In this document: positions 8,220 to 14,862 of the stretch, piece after piece
Position numbering within the stretch: the first letter of the stretch is position 1
How the letters are laid out: each line of letters starts with the position of its first letter
Assembly: GCA_017936125.1 (NCBI GenBank)
Contig: JAGBGE010000004.1
Coordinates: forward strand, 1-21,977
Reading direction: 5' to 3'
From: Clostridia bacterium
Lineage (GTDB): Bacteria > Bacillota_A > Clostridia > Oscillospirales > CAG-272
Length of the DNA: 21,977 bases
Notes under the pieces: model-generated
What the model saw: only the letters and a program-made list of their open reading frames with translations
Database searches by the model: none
Told to the model about the DNA's origin: nothing
Program-made: the position numbers and the translations under genes

Positions 8220-10394
8220 GTGAAAATTATAAAGAGAAACGGAGCTGAAGCTGTCTTTGACCCTGCGAAGATATATTCCGCGGTGGAAAAGGCGAATATG
8301 GCGGTCGATGAGGTTGACCGTATCACTCCAGATGATATAAAAACCGTTACCGACAACGTGTGCGCTAAATGCGAGAGCCTTGCGCGCACTCCGGGTGTCG
8401 AGGAGGTGCAGGACCTCGTCGAGCGTGAGATTATGGCGCTCGGCGCGTTTACCCTTGCAAAAACATACATAACGTATAGATACACGCGTGAGCTGGTGCG
8501 ACGCGCGAACACAACTGATGACAAGATTATGTCGCTTATTGAGTTCGCAAACGAGGAGGTCAAGCAGGAAAATTCCAACAAGAACCCCACCGTCAACAGC
8601 ATTCAGCGTGACTATATGGCAGGCGAGGTGTCGAAGGATATTACGAGAAGAATGCTTCTCCCCGCCGACGTTGTCAAGGCGCACGAGGACGGACTCATTC
8701 ACTTCCATGATGCCGACTATTTCGCGCAGCGTATGCACAACTGCGACCTCGTCAACCTCGGTGATATGCTCGAGAACGGCACGGTTATAAGCGGTACGCT
8801 TATAGAGAAGCCCAAGAGCTTCTCCACCGCCTGCAATATCGCGACGCAGATTATAGCGCAGGTTGCCTCGAACCAGTACGGCGGTCAGTCGATAAGCCTG
8901 ACGCACCTTGCGCCATTCGTCAATATCAGCAGACAGAAGATAAAAAAGCAGGTTATCTCAGAAATGGCAGACGCCGGAATTGAGGTAAACGAGGAGCAGA
9001 TAAACCGCGTGACTGAAAAGCGTCTTCGTGACGAAATCAACCGTGGCGTGCAGTGCATACAGTATCAGGTTGTAACTCTGCTTACCACCAACGGACAAGC
9101 GCCCTTTATCACGGTGTTTATGTACCTCGGCGAGACCGAAGACGAGCAGACCAAGGCAGACCTTGCGCTTATCATCGAGGAGGTGCTTAATCAGCGCATT
9201 CAGGGTGTCAAGAACGAGGCCGGCGTGTGGATAACTCCCGCTTTCCCGAAGCTGATTTACGTGCTCGAGGAGGACAACGTTCACGAGGGCTCGAAGTATT
9301 ATTATCTCACGAGGCTTGCCGCTAAATGCACGGCAAAGCGCATGGTGCCCGACTATATTTCCGAAAAGATAATGAAGGAAAACAAGGTTGACAAGAACGG
9401 TGACGGACAGTGCTACACCTGTATGGGCTGTCGCTCCTTCCTTACTCCCTACGTTGACGAGAACGGTAAGCCGAAGTACTACGGCAGATTCAACCAGGGT
9501 GTAGTTACCGTAAATCTCGTTGATATCGCGCTATCGGCAGACGGCGATATGGATAAATTCCGCCGCATCTTCGACGAGAGAATGGAGCTCTGTCACAGAG
9601 CGCTCCGCTGCCGTCACGAGCGTCTGCTCGGCACTCCGTCTGACGCTGCGCCTATCCTCTGGCAATACGGCGCTCTGACAAGACTCGGCAAGGGCGAGAA
9701 GATTGACAAGTACCTCTACGGCGGTTACTCCACGATTTCGCTCGGCTACGCAGGACTCTGGGAGTGCGTATACGCGCTCTCGGGAAAGAAGCTCACCGAG
9801 AAGGAGGGCGAGGAGCTCGGCCTTGAGATTATGAGAATGCTCAACTCCTACACCGCGAAGTGGAAGGCAGCCGAGAATATGGACTATTCGCTCTACGGCA
9901 CACCGCTTGAATCTACAACCTATAAGTTTGCAAAGTGCCTGCAAAGACGCTTTGGCAAAATCGAGGGTGTAACCGACAAAAACTATATCACGAACTCCTA
10001 CCACGTTCACGTGACCGAGGAGATAGACGCATTTGAAAAGCTCTCGCTTGAAGCGAAGTTCCAGGCGCTCTCGCCCGGCGGCGCTATATCCTACGTTGAA
10101 GTGCCCGATATGCAGAATAATATCGAGGCGGTGCTCGACGTGATGAGCTACATCTACGACCACATTATGTACGCAGAGCTGAACACCAAGAGCGACTACT
10201 GCCAGGTGTGCGGCTATGACGGTGAGATAGGCATTGTGAGCGATGATGGCAAGCTCGTGTGGGAATGCCCTGTGTGCAAGAATCGCGACCAGGCAAAAAT
10301 GAACGTCGCTCGCAGAACCTGTGGTTATATCGGTACGCAGTATTGGAATCAAGGCAGAACAGAAGAGATAAAAGAGCGTGTTTTGCACTTATAA
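8220..10394 (+). CDS. nrdD: Anaerobic (class III) ribonucleoside-triphosphate reductase, GTG start
   Basis: NrdD reduces NTPs to dNTPs under anoxia using a glycyl radical. The 724 residues include an N-terminal ATP-cone for allosteric control (KIIKRNGAEAVFDPAKI, first ~90 residues), the large barrel domain, the active-site region CYTCMGC (Cys398, 401, 404), a zinc site made by two CxxC pairs (661/664 and 683/686), and the glycyl-radical loop RRTCGYIG with Gly702 predicted to carry the radical. The frame begins at GTG 8220-8222, with GGAG 8 bases upstream; the first residues fit the ATP-cone, so the GTG is credible. It needs the radical-SAM activase NrdG, normally encoded next to it, but none lies downstream here. 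It ends at a hairpin shared with a convergent small gene. Confidence 0.97.
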   Translation: MKIIKRNGAEAVFDPAKIYSAVEKANMAVDEVDRITPDDIKTVTDNVCAKCESLARTPGVEEVQDLVEREIMALGAFTLAKTYITYRYTRELVRRANTTDDKIMSLIEFANEEVKQENSNKNPTVNSIQRDYMAGEVSKDITRRMLLPADVVKAHEDGLIHFHDADYFAQRMHNCDLVNLGDMLENGTVISGTLIEKPKSFSTACNIATQIIAQVASNQYGGQSISLTHLAPFVNISRQKIKKQVISEMADAGIEVNEEQINRVTEKRLRDEINRGVQCIQYQVVTLLTTNGQAPFITVFMYLGETEDEQTKADLALIIEEVLNQRIQGVKNEAGVWITPAFPKLIYVLEEDNVHEGSKYYYLTRLAAKCTAKRMVPDYISEKIMKENKVDKNGDGQCYTCMGCRSFLTPYVDENGKPKYYGRFNQGVVTVNLVDIALSADGDMDKFRRIFDERMELCHRALRCRHERLLGTPSDAAPILWQYGALTRLGKGEKIDKYLYGGYSTISLGYAGLWECVYALSGKKLTEKEGEELGLEIMRMLNSYTAKWKAAENMDYSLYGTPLESTTYKFAKCLQRRFGKIEGVTDKNYITNSYHVHVTEEIDAFEKLSLEAKFQALSPGGAISYVEVPDMQNNIEAVLDVMSYIYDHIMYAELNTKSDYCQVCGYDGEIGIVSDDGKLVWECPVCKNRDQAKMNVARRTCGYIGTQYWNQGRTEEIKERVLHL

Positions 10395-10422
10395 TGTAAA
10401 TCTATCTTTACTTTTTATACCT

Positions 10423-10450
10423 AAAGCTCCCGATTTTTCTCGGGAGCTTT
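10423..10450. terminator. Bidirectional terminator between nrdD and the 53-residue ORF
   Basis: A perfect 11-bp stem (AAAGCTCCCGA with TCGGGAGCTTT) with a 6-base loop lies 28 bases after nrdD and 14 bases after the convergent small ORF. The 3' T content is modest in both directions (TTTATTATTTAT on plus), so it is better as a plus-strand terminator. Confidence 0.8.
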
Positions 10451-10464
10451 ATTATTTATCGGTA

Positions 10465-10626
10465 TTATTTCATACCGTTCATCATATGAGTTATCGAGTC
10501 CTTTTTATCCTTTATAAACTTCTTGCTCTTGCTTACTATACTTGCAACGCCTGCCGCAGCTAGACCGAATACTGCCATTTTGGCGTAAGGATATCGCATT
10601 TTTCTACCCGTTTTATTCATAAACAT
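10465..10626 (-). CDS. Small basic protein, 53 residues, one hydrophobic segment
   Basis: This is an unlisted short gene. It starts with ATG at 10624-10626 behind a strong TAAGGAG site 7 bases away, encodes 53 residues and ends 14 bases before a hairpin. The sequence begins MFMNKTGRKMRYPYAK, then has the small-residue hydrophobic stretch MAVFGLAAAGVASIV (about 17-31) and a lysine-rich tail (SKSKKFIKDKKD) ending THMMNGMK. That layout suggests a single-pass or peripheral membrane protein. I do not recognise a named family and infer no function. The upstream promoter is unclear: a weak TTTACA/TATATC pair is the best candidate. The ribosome site, amino-acid pattern and flanking terminator together support a real gene. 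Confidence 0.75.
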   Translation of the reverse strand: MFMNKTGRKMRYPYAKMAVFGLAAAGVASIVSKSKKFIKDKKDSITHMMNGMK

Positions 10627-10689
10627 TATATTTCTCCTTATTGTGAGGTGTTTTTATTTTTCCCGCAAAAAAGAAAAATATTTAACCGA

Positions 10690-10718
10690 TTGACAAAATA
10701 GATATATTATTGTAAAAT
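10690..10718 (+). promoter_or_regulatory. Promoter of the Sel1-repeat gene
   Basis: TTGACA (10690-10695), a 17-base spacer, TAAAAT (10713-10718). This is one of the strongest promoters in the window. It lies 36 bases before the start codon, which has an AAGGGG ribosome site. Confidence 0.87.
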
Positions 10719-10753
10719 TATTATGTAAAATTATCAAAAGGGGCCGCGAAAAA

Positions 10754-12499
10754 ATGATTAAATGCAAAAATTGCGGAAGTGAAAATACAGGATATTACGT
10801 AATATGCGAGGAATGCGCGACCGAGTTTGCGCCGAGTGACGAGGAAATACGACAGCTGATTCACGAAGCCGAGCTTGCGCGTGAAAGCTCTGATTTTGAA
10901 GGATATGTCAAAATTTACAAGTTCCTCGCCGAGCTTGGCGTACGCGAGGGTGAGCGCGAGCTTGCTCTTATGCTGGAAAACGGAAAGCTCCTTCCACGCA
11001 ATACGGAAATGGCTATGCGCTATTTCTACTCTGCCGCCAAAAAGGGTGACGAGGAAGCGGCTTACAAATATTCAAGACTCACCCCTGCCGTAACTAGTGA
11101 CTCGGCAGATTTCTGGCTGGCTTATTCCGCGATATGCGGCTATCACGACGCCTATGCAGACGCGGCTATTATGTACTCAAGGCGCGGAGATGAGGAAACA
11201 GCCGCTTACTACATAAGGCTTTGCGCTGAGGCAGGCGAAATCGACGCCATATATGAAATGGCAAGAAGACATCTTTACGGTATCGGTGTCGAGCAGAACG
11301 AATACATAGCTAAATGGTATATCGACAAAATTGAAAAAATCCCGCTTTTCGCCACCAAGCTATATCGAAGACTCCGCGGTGTCAAAGGCTCGACGCCACC
11401 TGCTAGTATAGCATTTGAAAGACGCGGCAGAATACTTCGCTCTCTCATCGCAGAGGCGAAAAAGCAGGGACTGCGTGCTATCTTAATCAAGCTCGCAGGT
11501 ATATATGCGGAGACTAACACCGCTGACTCCGGCGTTGATATTGCCAATCTCTACATTGAGGGAATAGAGTTCCCGAAGGACGTTGAGCATGGAATCGCGC
11601 TGCTAGAGGCGGCTATGAACGCAGGCTCCGCGGTTGGCGCGTGCTATCTCGGTGACCTTTTTGCCGATGGTAAGCACGTTGAACGTGACAAGAATCGCGC
11701 GGTGGAATACTATAAAAAGGCCGTTGAGCTTGGCGGCGAGGGAGCTTACGAAACTCTCGGCGACGTATTCTATGACGGCAGACTCACGTCACCCATTCCT
11801 CTGCTCGCCTTGCAGCTCTACACCGACGGAATGAAAGAAGGCAGCAAGTCGTGTGAGAAAAAGGCAAGACAAATCCAGCTTGAGCGCGAGCAAAGCTATA
11901 TTGAGGCATTGAGAATTGAAAAGGAGTCCCCCGAGGATGCATTCCCTCTGCTGCTAAAGTCTGTAACAGCGGGATACAATCTCGCGCACGCTAAAATCGC
12001 CTATTATTATGAGAATGGAATCGGAACAAAGCAGAATAACAAGGCGGCATTTAAGCATTACAGGATAGCCTACGAGCTTGGCGACGTGCGCGCCACCGAG
12101 GGACTCGGCAGATGCTACTCGAGAGGAATAGGCGTAGCCTTCGACTTCAAGACCGCTGTAAAATATCTCACCGAGGCAAAGAACTCGGGCTCTGCAACGG
12201 CAGACAGCGAGCTGTTTAGAATCTACGAAAACAAGAAGCGTCACATGACTCGCTCGCTATACTCGACCGCGATGCGTCTCTTTTACAACAAAAAATTCGA
12301 GCTCTCGCTCGAGATGCTCGGTACCTGTATGAGCTTCGCTATGCCGGAGGCTATATATTCTATCGGGTGTCTTTACGAATTCGGCATCGTTCTGCCGCCC
12401 GACAGACAAAAGGCGAGAATATACTACGACAAGGCTGCCGAGCTAGGCTACTCCGGCAAGGGAGCGCATAAGCAAAGAATGCTCAAAATGGCAAAATAA
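10754..12499 (+). CDS. Zinc-ribbon protein with Sel1-like (TPR-type) repeats
   Basis: The 581 residues begin with a short zinc ribbon, CKNC-x10-CEEC (Cys4, 7, 18, 21). A charged helical region follows, then a solenoid of Sel1-like repeats, the ~36-residue helix pairs used for protein-protein contact. Typical units are AMRYFYSAAKKGDEEAAYKY near 96-115, GEIDAIYEMARRHLYGIGV, GSAVGACYLGDLFADGKHVE with AVEYYKKAVELG, YYENGIGTKQNNKAAFKHY, and a final IYSIGCLYEFGIVLPPDRQKA unit near the C-terminus. There is no signal peptide or membrane helix, so it is probably cytoplasmic. Sel1 proteins act as scaffolds; the partner and process are unknown. It is a single-gene unit with its own strong promoter and a terminator. 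Confidence 0.85.
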   Translation: MIKCKNCGSENTGYYVICEECATEFAPSDEEIRQLIHEAELARESSDFEGYVKIYKFLAELGVREGERELALMLENGKLLPRNTEMAMRYFYSAAKKGDEEAAYKYSRLTPAVTSDSADFWLAYSAICGYHDAYADAAIMYSRRGDEETAAYYIRLCAEAGEIDAIYEMARRHLYGIGVEQNEYIAKWYIDKIEKIPLFATKLYRRLRGVKGSTPPASIAFERRGRILRSLIAEAKKQGLRAILIKLAGIYAETNTADSGVDIANLYIEGIEFPKDVEHGIALLEAAMNAGSAVGACYLGDLFADGKHVERDKNRAVEYYKKAVELGGEGAYETLGDVFYDGRLTSPIPLLALQLYTDGMKEGSKSCEKKARQIQLEREQSYIEALRIEKESPEDAFPLLLKSVTAGYNLAHAKIAYYYENGIGTKQNNKAAFKHYRIAYELGDVRATEGLGRCYSRGIGVAFDFKTAVKYLTEAKNSGSATADSELFRIYENKKRHMTRSLYSTAMRLFYNKKFELSLEMLGTCMSFAMPEAIYSIGCLYEFGIVLPPDRQKARIYYDKAAELGYSGKGAHKQRMLKMAK

Positions 12500-12538
12500 A
12501 GAAAATGGGGCTGCTTTATTTAGGCATAACCGAACGAA

Positions 12539-12575
12539 AAAGGTAGAGGAACTTTTAACTTGTTCCTCTACCTTT
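12539..12575. terminator. Bidirectional terminator between the Sel1 gene and the trigger-factor-like gene
   Basis: A perfect 14-bp stem (AAAGGTAGAGGAAC with GTTCCTCTACCTTT) with a 9-base loop lies between convergent genes. The minus-strand reading ends in CTTTTTCGTT, so it is strongest for the minus-strand unit ending at 12596. Confidence 0.88.
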
Positions 12576-12595
12576 AGTATTACAATAGATTTACA

Positions 12596-14305
12596 TTATT
12601 TATCAAAAGGATATGCGCGTCTTGAGTCAAGAGTATTTGCGTTAGTGGATTCTATGAGGAAATCTACTACTAAATCATAAATAGCAAGTTCCTCAAAATA
12701 CTGCTCGCCGCCGCGATACTTAACAAGCTCTGCCGCGCGGGTCAGATAGAACTTCTCATACTCCTCAGCGGTAAAGTCATCGCGCGTCTTGTTCTCCTGC
12801 TTGAGATACTCGGAGACGTAATAGTTCACCTCTTCCTCGAAGGTTTCCGAAACAACCGTCTCGAACTCCTCGTCACCGGGAATCAGATTCTCCGCTCTTG
12901 CAATATAATAAATGATAAGAGTTTCTTTAACGCTATTCTTACTTATTTCGTAAAGATAAGACTGCCAATCGGTAATATCATAGTAACTCAGTCCAAGGTA
13001 AGCATAAGCGTATTCGTCAATAGTTTTGTAGCTTGTGTATTCGCCGGTATACTGATTCTGAATTTGTCCGCCGCTCTGCTTGAACTGACGCTCAACGAGT
13101 GCAACATAGTTATCATATATCTTCTTCACTTTGTCACGAGGATAATCGTCAACTTTAACGTTTTCACTCGAAAGAATATGATTCCATACAACCTCGCTTA
13201 CAGCGGATTTGTACTCCTCCTCGTAATTCTTATCGAGAGTCTTTTTGATGTAATCACGGTATTTATCCGCAAGATTATCGCCCTCGTAATTATCAAGGAA
13301 TTCGGTTGTTCCGTCGTTTTCCTCAATCATATTCTTTACAAACTCGTCGTCAAACTCCGGGGGAGCCTCGTAAAGCACGCCGCTCTCAACGTAAACCTCG
13401 AAATACGCGGTTTCGTTGCGGAGATCGGTGGTCTTATAATCATAGGGGAAGTAGGTTTCAACGACTATGGGATTATCCTCACACTCGGTGACGAAATCGA
13501 CCTTAACGTCGGTGTAATTGTAGGTTGTGCCGTCGATGACCGCGCTGAAGCTCTTTGCCTCACCGATAATCGCATCAAGAATCTGCGCCTTGAAGCCCTC
13601 GCCGTATACTGCATCGACGTCATCAGAGAGCTTGATTCTCTCGCTCGTCGCCTTGGTGGACTTGTTTGACTCTGCGCCCTCTTCGAGCTTTGAATAGCTT
13701 ACGTACGCTACGTGCGACTCGACAATATCGGTTGCAGAATTCTGAATCTTAACGAATTTAGCGTAATCACCCGTGTTAATTCCTACGAGGTTAAGCTCAA
13801 ATCCGGGAATAAATCCGCCCGAGCCTATTTCAAGCGAAGAAGCCTTATCATCGGTCAAATTCGACATACCGTCAACAGGAACCTGCTCGCCGTTGTCGTC
13901 GATAAGATAACCGCGATACCAAATATCCACTACCGTTCCGGGAATAATGGTGAATGCCGAGGAAACCTTGTTGCCGCCGTAGCGCACAGCTCCCTTCTTG
14001 TCCGCAAGAAGAGAGAGAATGGCAACGTCTACGTCTATCTCCTTAGGCTTCGCGATATCAATATCGAAGGTGAGATTTTTATAATCCTTCTCGTCTATGG
14101 TTATGTATTCTGACAAATCGGATTTTTCATAGCTGAAAAATTTATCGTTTACAATAGCATCAACAAGGAAGAAAATGCCAACACCGAGAATTATCACTCC
14201 TGCCGCTATCGCGGAAATAATAATCGCGAGCTTCTTCGAGGAGATTTTTGCCTTTGGAGCTGCATTTTTCTTATTTTTTGCACCGTTTTCTTTTTTATTG
14301 CTCAT
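12596..14305 (-). CDS. Membrane-anchored trigger-factor-like peptidyl-prolyl isomerase
   Basis: The 569 residues comprise a Lys-rich cytoplasmic start, one membrane helix (about 25-50) and a long extracytoplasmic part. The FKBP core is clear: GTVVDIWYRGYL (123-134) and IGSGGFIPGFELNLVGI (160-176). The strand that closes a trigger-factor FKBP domain appears only after an insertion of about 90 residues, as FPYDYKTTDLRNETAYFEV (286-304), then EFDDEFVKNM (317-326), as at the domain border in trigger factor. The rest, to FDK, is acidic and helical like trigger factor's chaperone arms. The ribosome-binding N-domain is missing. The likely role is folding or isomerising exported proteins (inference). 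It starts 21 bases after rnhA with an AAAGG site and shares ancestry with the lipoprotein at 14863-17121. It could also be named only FKBP-type PPIase. Confidence 0.85.
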   Translation of the reverse strand: MSNKKENGAKNKKNAAPKAKISSKKLAIIISAIAAGVIILGVGIFFLVDAIVNDKFFSYEKSDLSEYITIDEKDYKNLTFDIDIAKPKEIDVDVAILSLLADKKGAVRYGGNKVSSAFTIIPGTVVDIWYRGYLIDDNGEQVPVDGMSNLTDDKASSLEIGSGGFIPGFELNLVGINTGDYAKFVKIQNSATDIVESHVAYVSYSKLEEGAESNKSTKATSERIKLSDDVDAVYGEGFKAQILDAIIGEAKSFSAVIDGTTYNYTDVKVDFVTECEDNPIVVETYFPYDYKTTDLRNETAYFEVYVESGVLYEAPPEFDDEFVKNMIEENDGTTEFLDNYEGDNLADKYRDYIKKTLDKNYEEEYKSAVSEVVWNHILSSENVKVDDYPRDKVKKIYDNYVALVERQFKQSGGQIQNQYTGEYTSYKTIDEYAYAYLGLSYYDITDWQSYLYEISKNSVKETLIIYYIARAENLIPGDEEFETVVSETFEEEVNYYVSEYLKQENKTRDDFTAEEYEKFYLTRAAELVKYRGGEQYFEELAIYDLVVDFLIESTNANTLDSRRAYPFDK

Positions 14306-14326
14306 AGGATTAAACCTTTCTATTTA

Positions 14327-14758
14327 TTATAATGAGTCAGCGAATGAGGTGGCAAGCGTATCACATCTCTCGTTGTAATCGTGACCTGCGTGTCCCTTCA
14401 CCCACTCGAACGTGACCTTGTGAATCTCGGTAAGAGCAAAGAGTCGCTCCCATAAATCAGGGTTCTTAAGCTCGTCCTTACCTCGCTTCCAGCCCTTCGC
14501 GCGCCAGGAATACACCCAGCCCTCAACGAAGGCGTCGACAAGATACTTCGAGTCGGAATAAAGCGTTACCGAGCATGGCTCCTTGAGAGCGGCAAGCCCC
14601 TCTATCGCCGCGGTAAGCTCCATACGGTTGTTGGTAGTCTCCCGATCGCCGCCTGACAGCTCCTTCTCGAACCTGCCATAGACGAGTATCGCACCCCAAC
14701 CGCCCTTACCGGGGTTTCCGCGGCAAGCTCCGTCGGTATATATCTTAACTTCTTTCAT
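14327..14758 (-). CDS. rnhA: Ribonuclease HI
   Basis: RNase HI cuts the RNA strand of RNA-DNA hybrids and removes primers and R-loops. Its 143 residues are slightly shorter than the 155 of the E. coli enzyme. The four catalytic acids are visible in order: Asp in [12 protein letters not shown], Glu in NNRMELTAA, Asp in [10 protein letters not shown] and Asp in NERCDTLA, with the active-site His loop [11 protein letters not shown]. The basic handle region ([15 protein letters not shown]) is present, so it is the E. coli-like type. The AAAGGA site lies just after a terminator hairpin, so the gene may depend on read-through from the lipoprotein gene upstream. The trigger-factor-like gene follows 21 bases later. 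Confidence 0.96.
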   Translation of the reverse strand: MKEVKIYTDGACRGNPGKGGWGAILVYGRFEKELSGGDRETTNNRMELTAAIEGLAALKEPCSVTLYSDSKYLVDAFVEGWVYSWRAKGWKRGKDELKNPDLWERLFALTEIHKVTFEWVKGHAGHDYNERCDTLATSFADSL

Positions 14759-14774
14759 AGATTTCCTTTTTTGA

Positions 14775-14807
14775 AAAAAACGGACGAAGAAGCTTCGCCC
14801 GTTTTTT
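14775..14807 (-). terminator. Terminator or attenuator after the lipoprotein gene, abutting the rnhA ribosome site
   Basis: A 15-bp A/T-flanked stem (AAAAAACGG-x-CGAAG pairing with CTTCG-x-CCGTTTTTT, one A-C mismatch) has a 3-base loop. On the minus strand it ends in seven T. Only a few bases separate the T run from the AAAGGA site of rnhA, and no clear promoter lies between. Confidence 0.8.
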
Positions 14808-14821
14808 CTATATTGTCCTTT

Positions 14822-14841
14822 GCTCTGCAGGACGGCAGAGC
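14822..14841. repeat. Short GC-rich inverted repeat after the lipoprotein stop
   Basis: GCTCTGC and GCAGAGC (7 bp, 6-base loop) sit between the lipoprotein stop codon and the terminator. It has no T-run and may stabilise the 3' end of the message; a regulatory role is not shown. Confidence 0.45.
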
Positions 14842-14862
14842 GAATTTAAGTCTTATGCTCTA

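Noticed and set aside
8142..8906. 254-codon minus-strand frame overlapping the nrdD start and promoter
   Set aside because: It runs through the nrdD promoter and opposite conserved NrdD sequence, and its translation matches nothing protein-like.
9531..10388. 285-codon minus-strand frame opposite nrdD
   Set aside because: It is antisense to the zinc site and glycyl-radical region, which are conserved in the plus frame.
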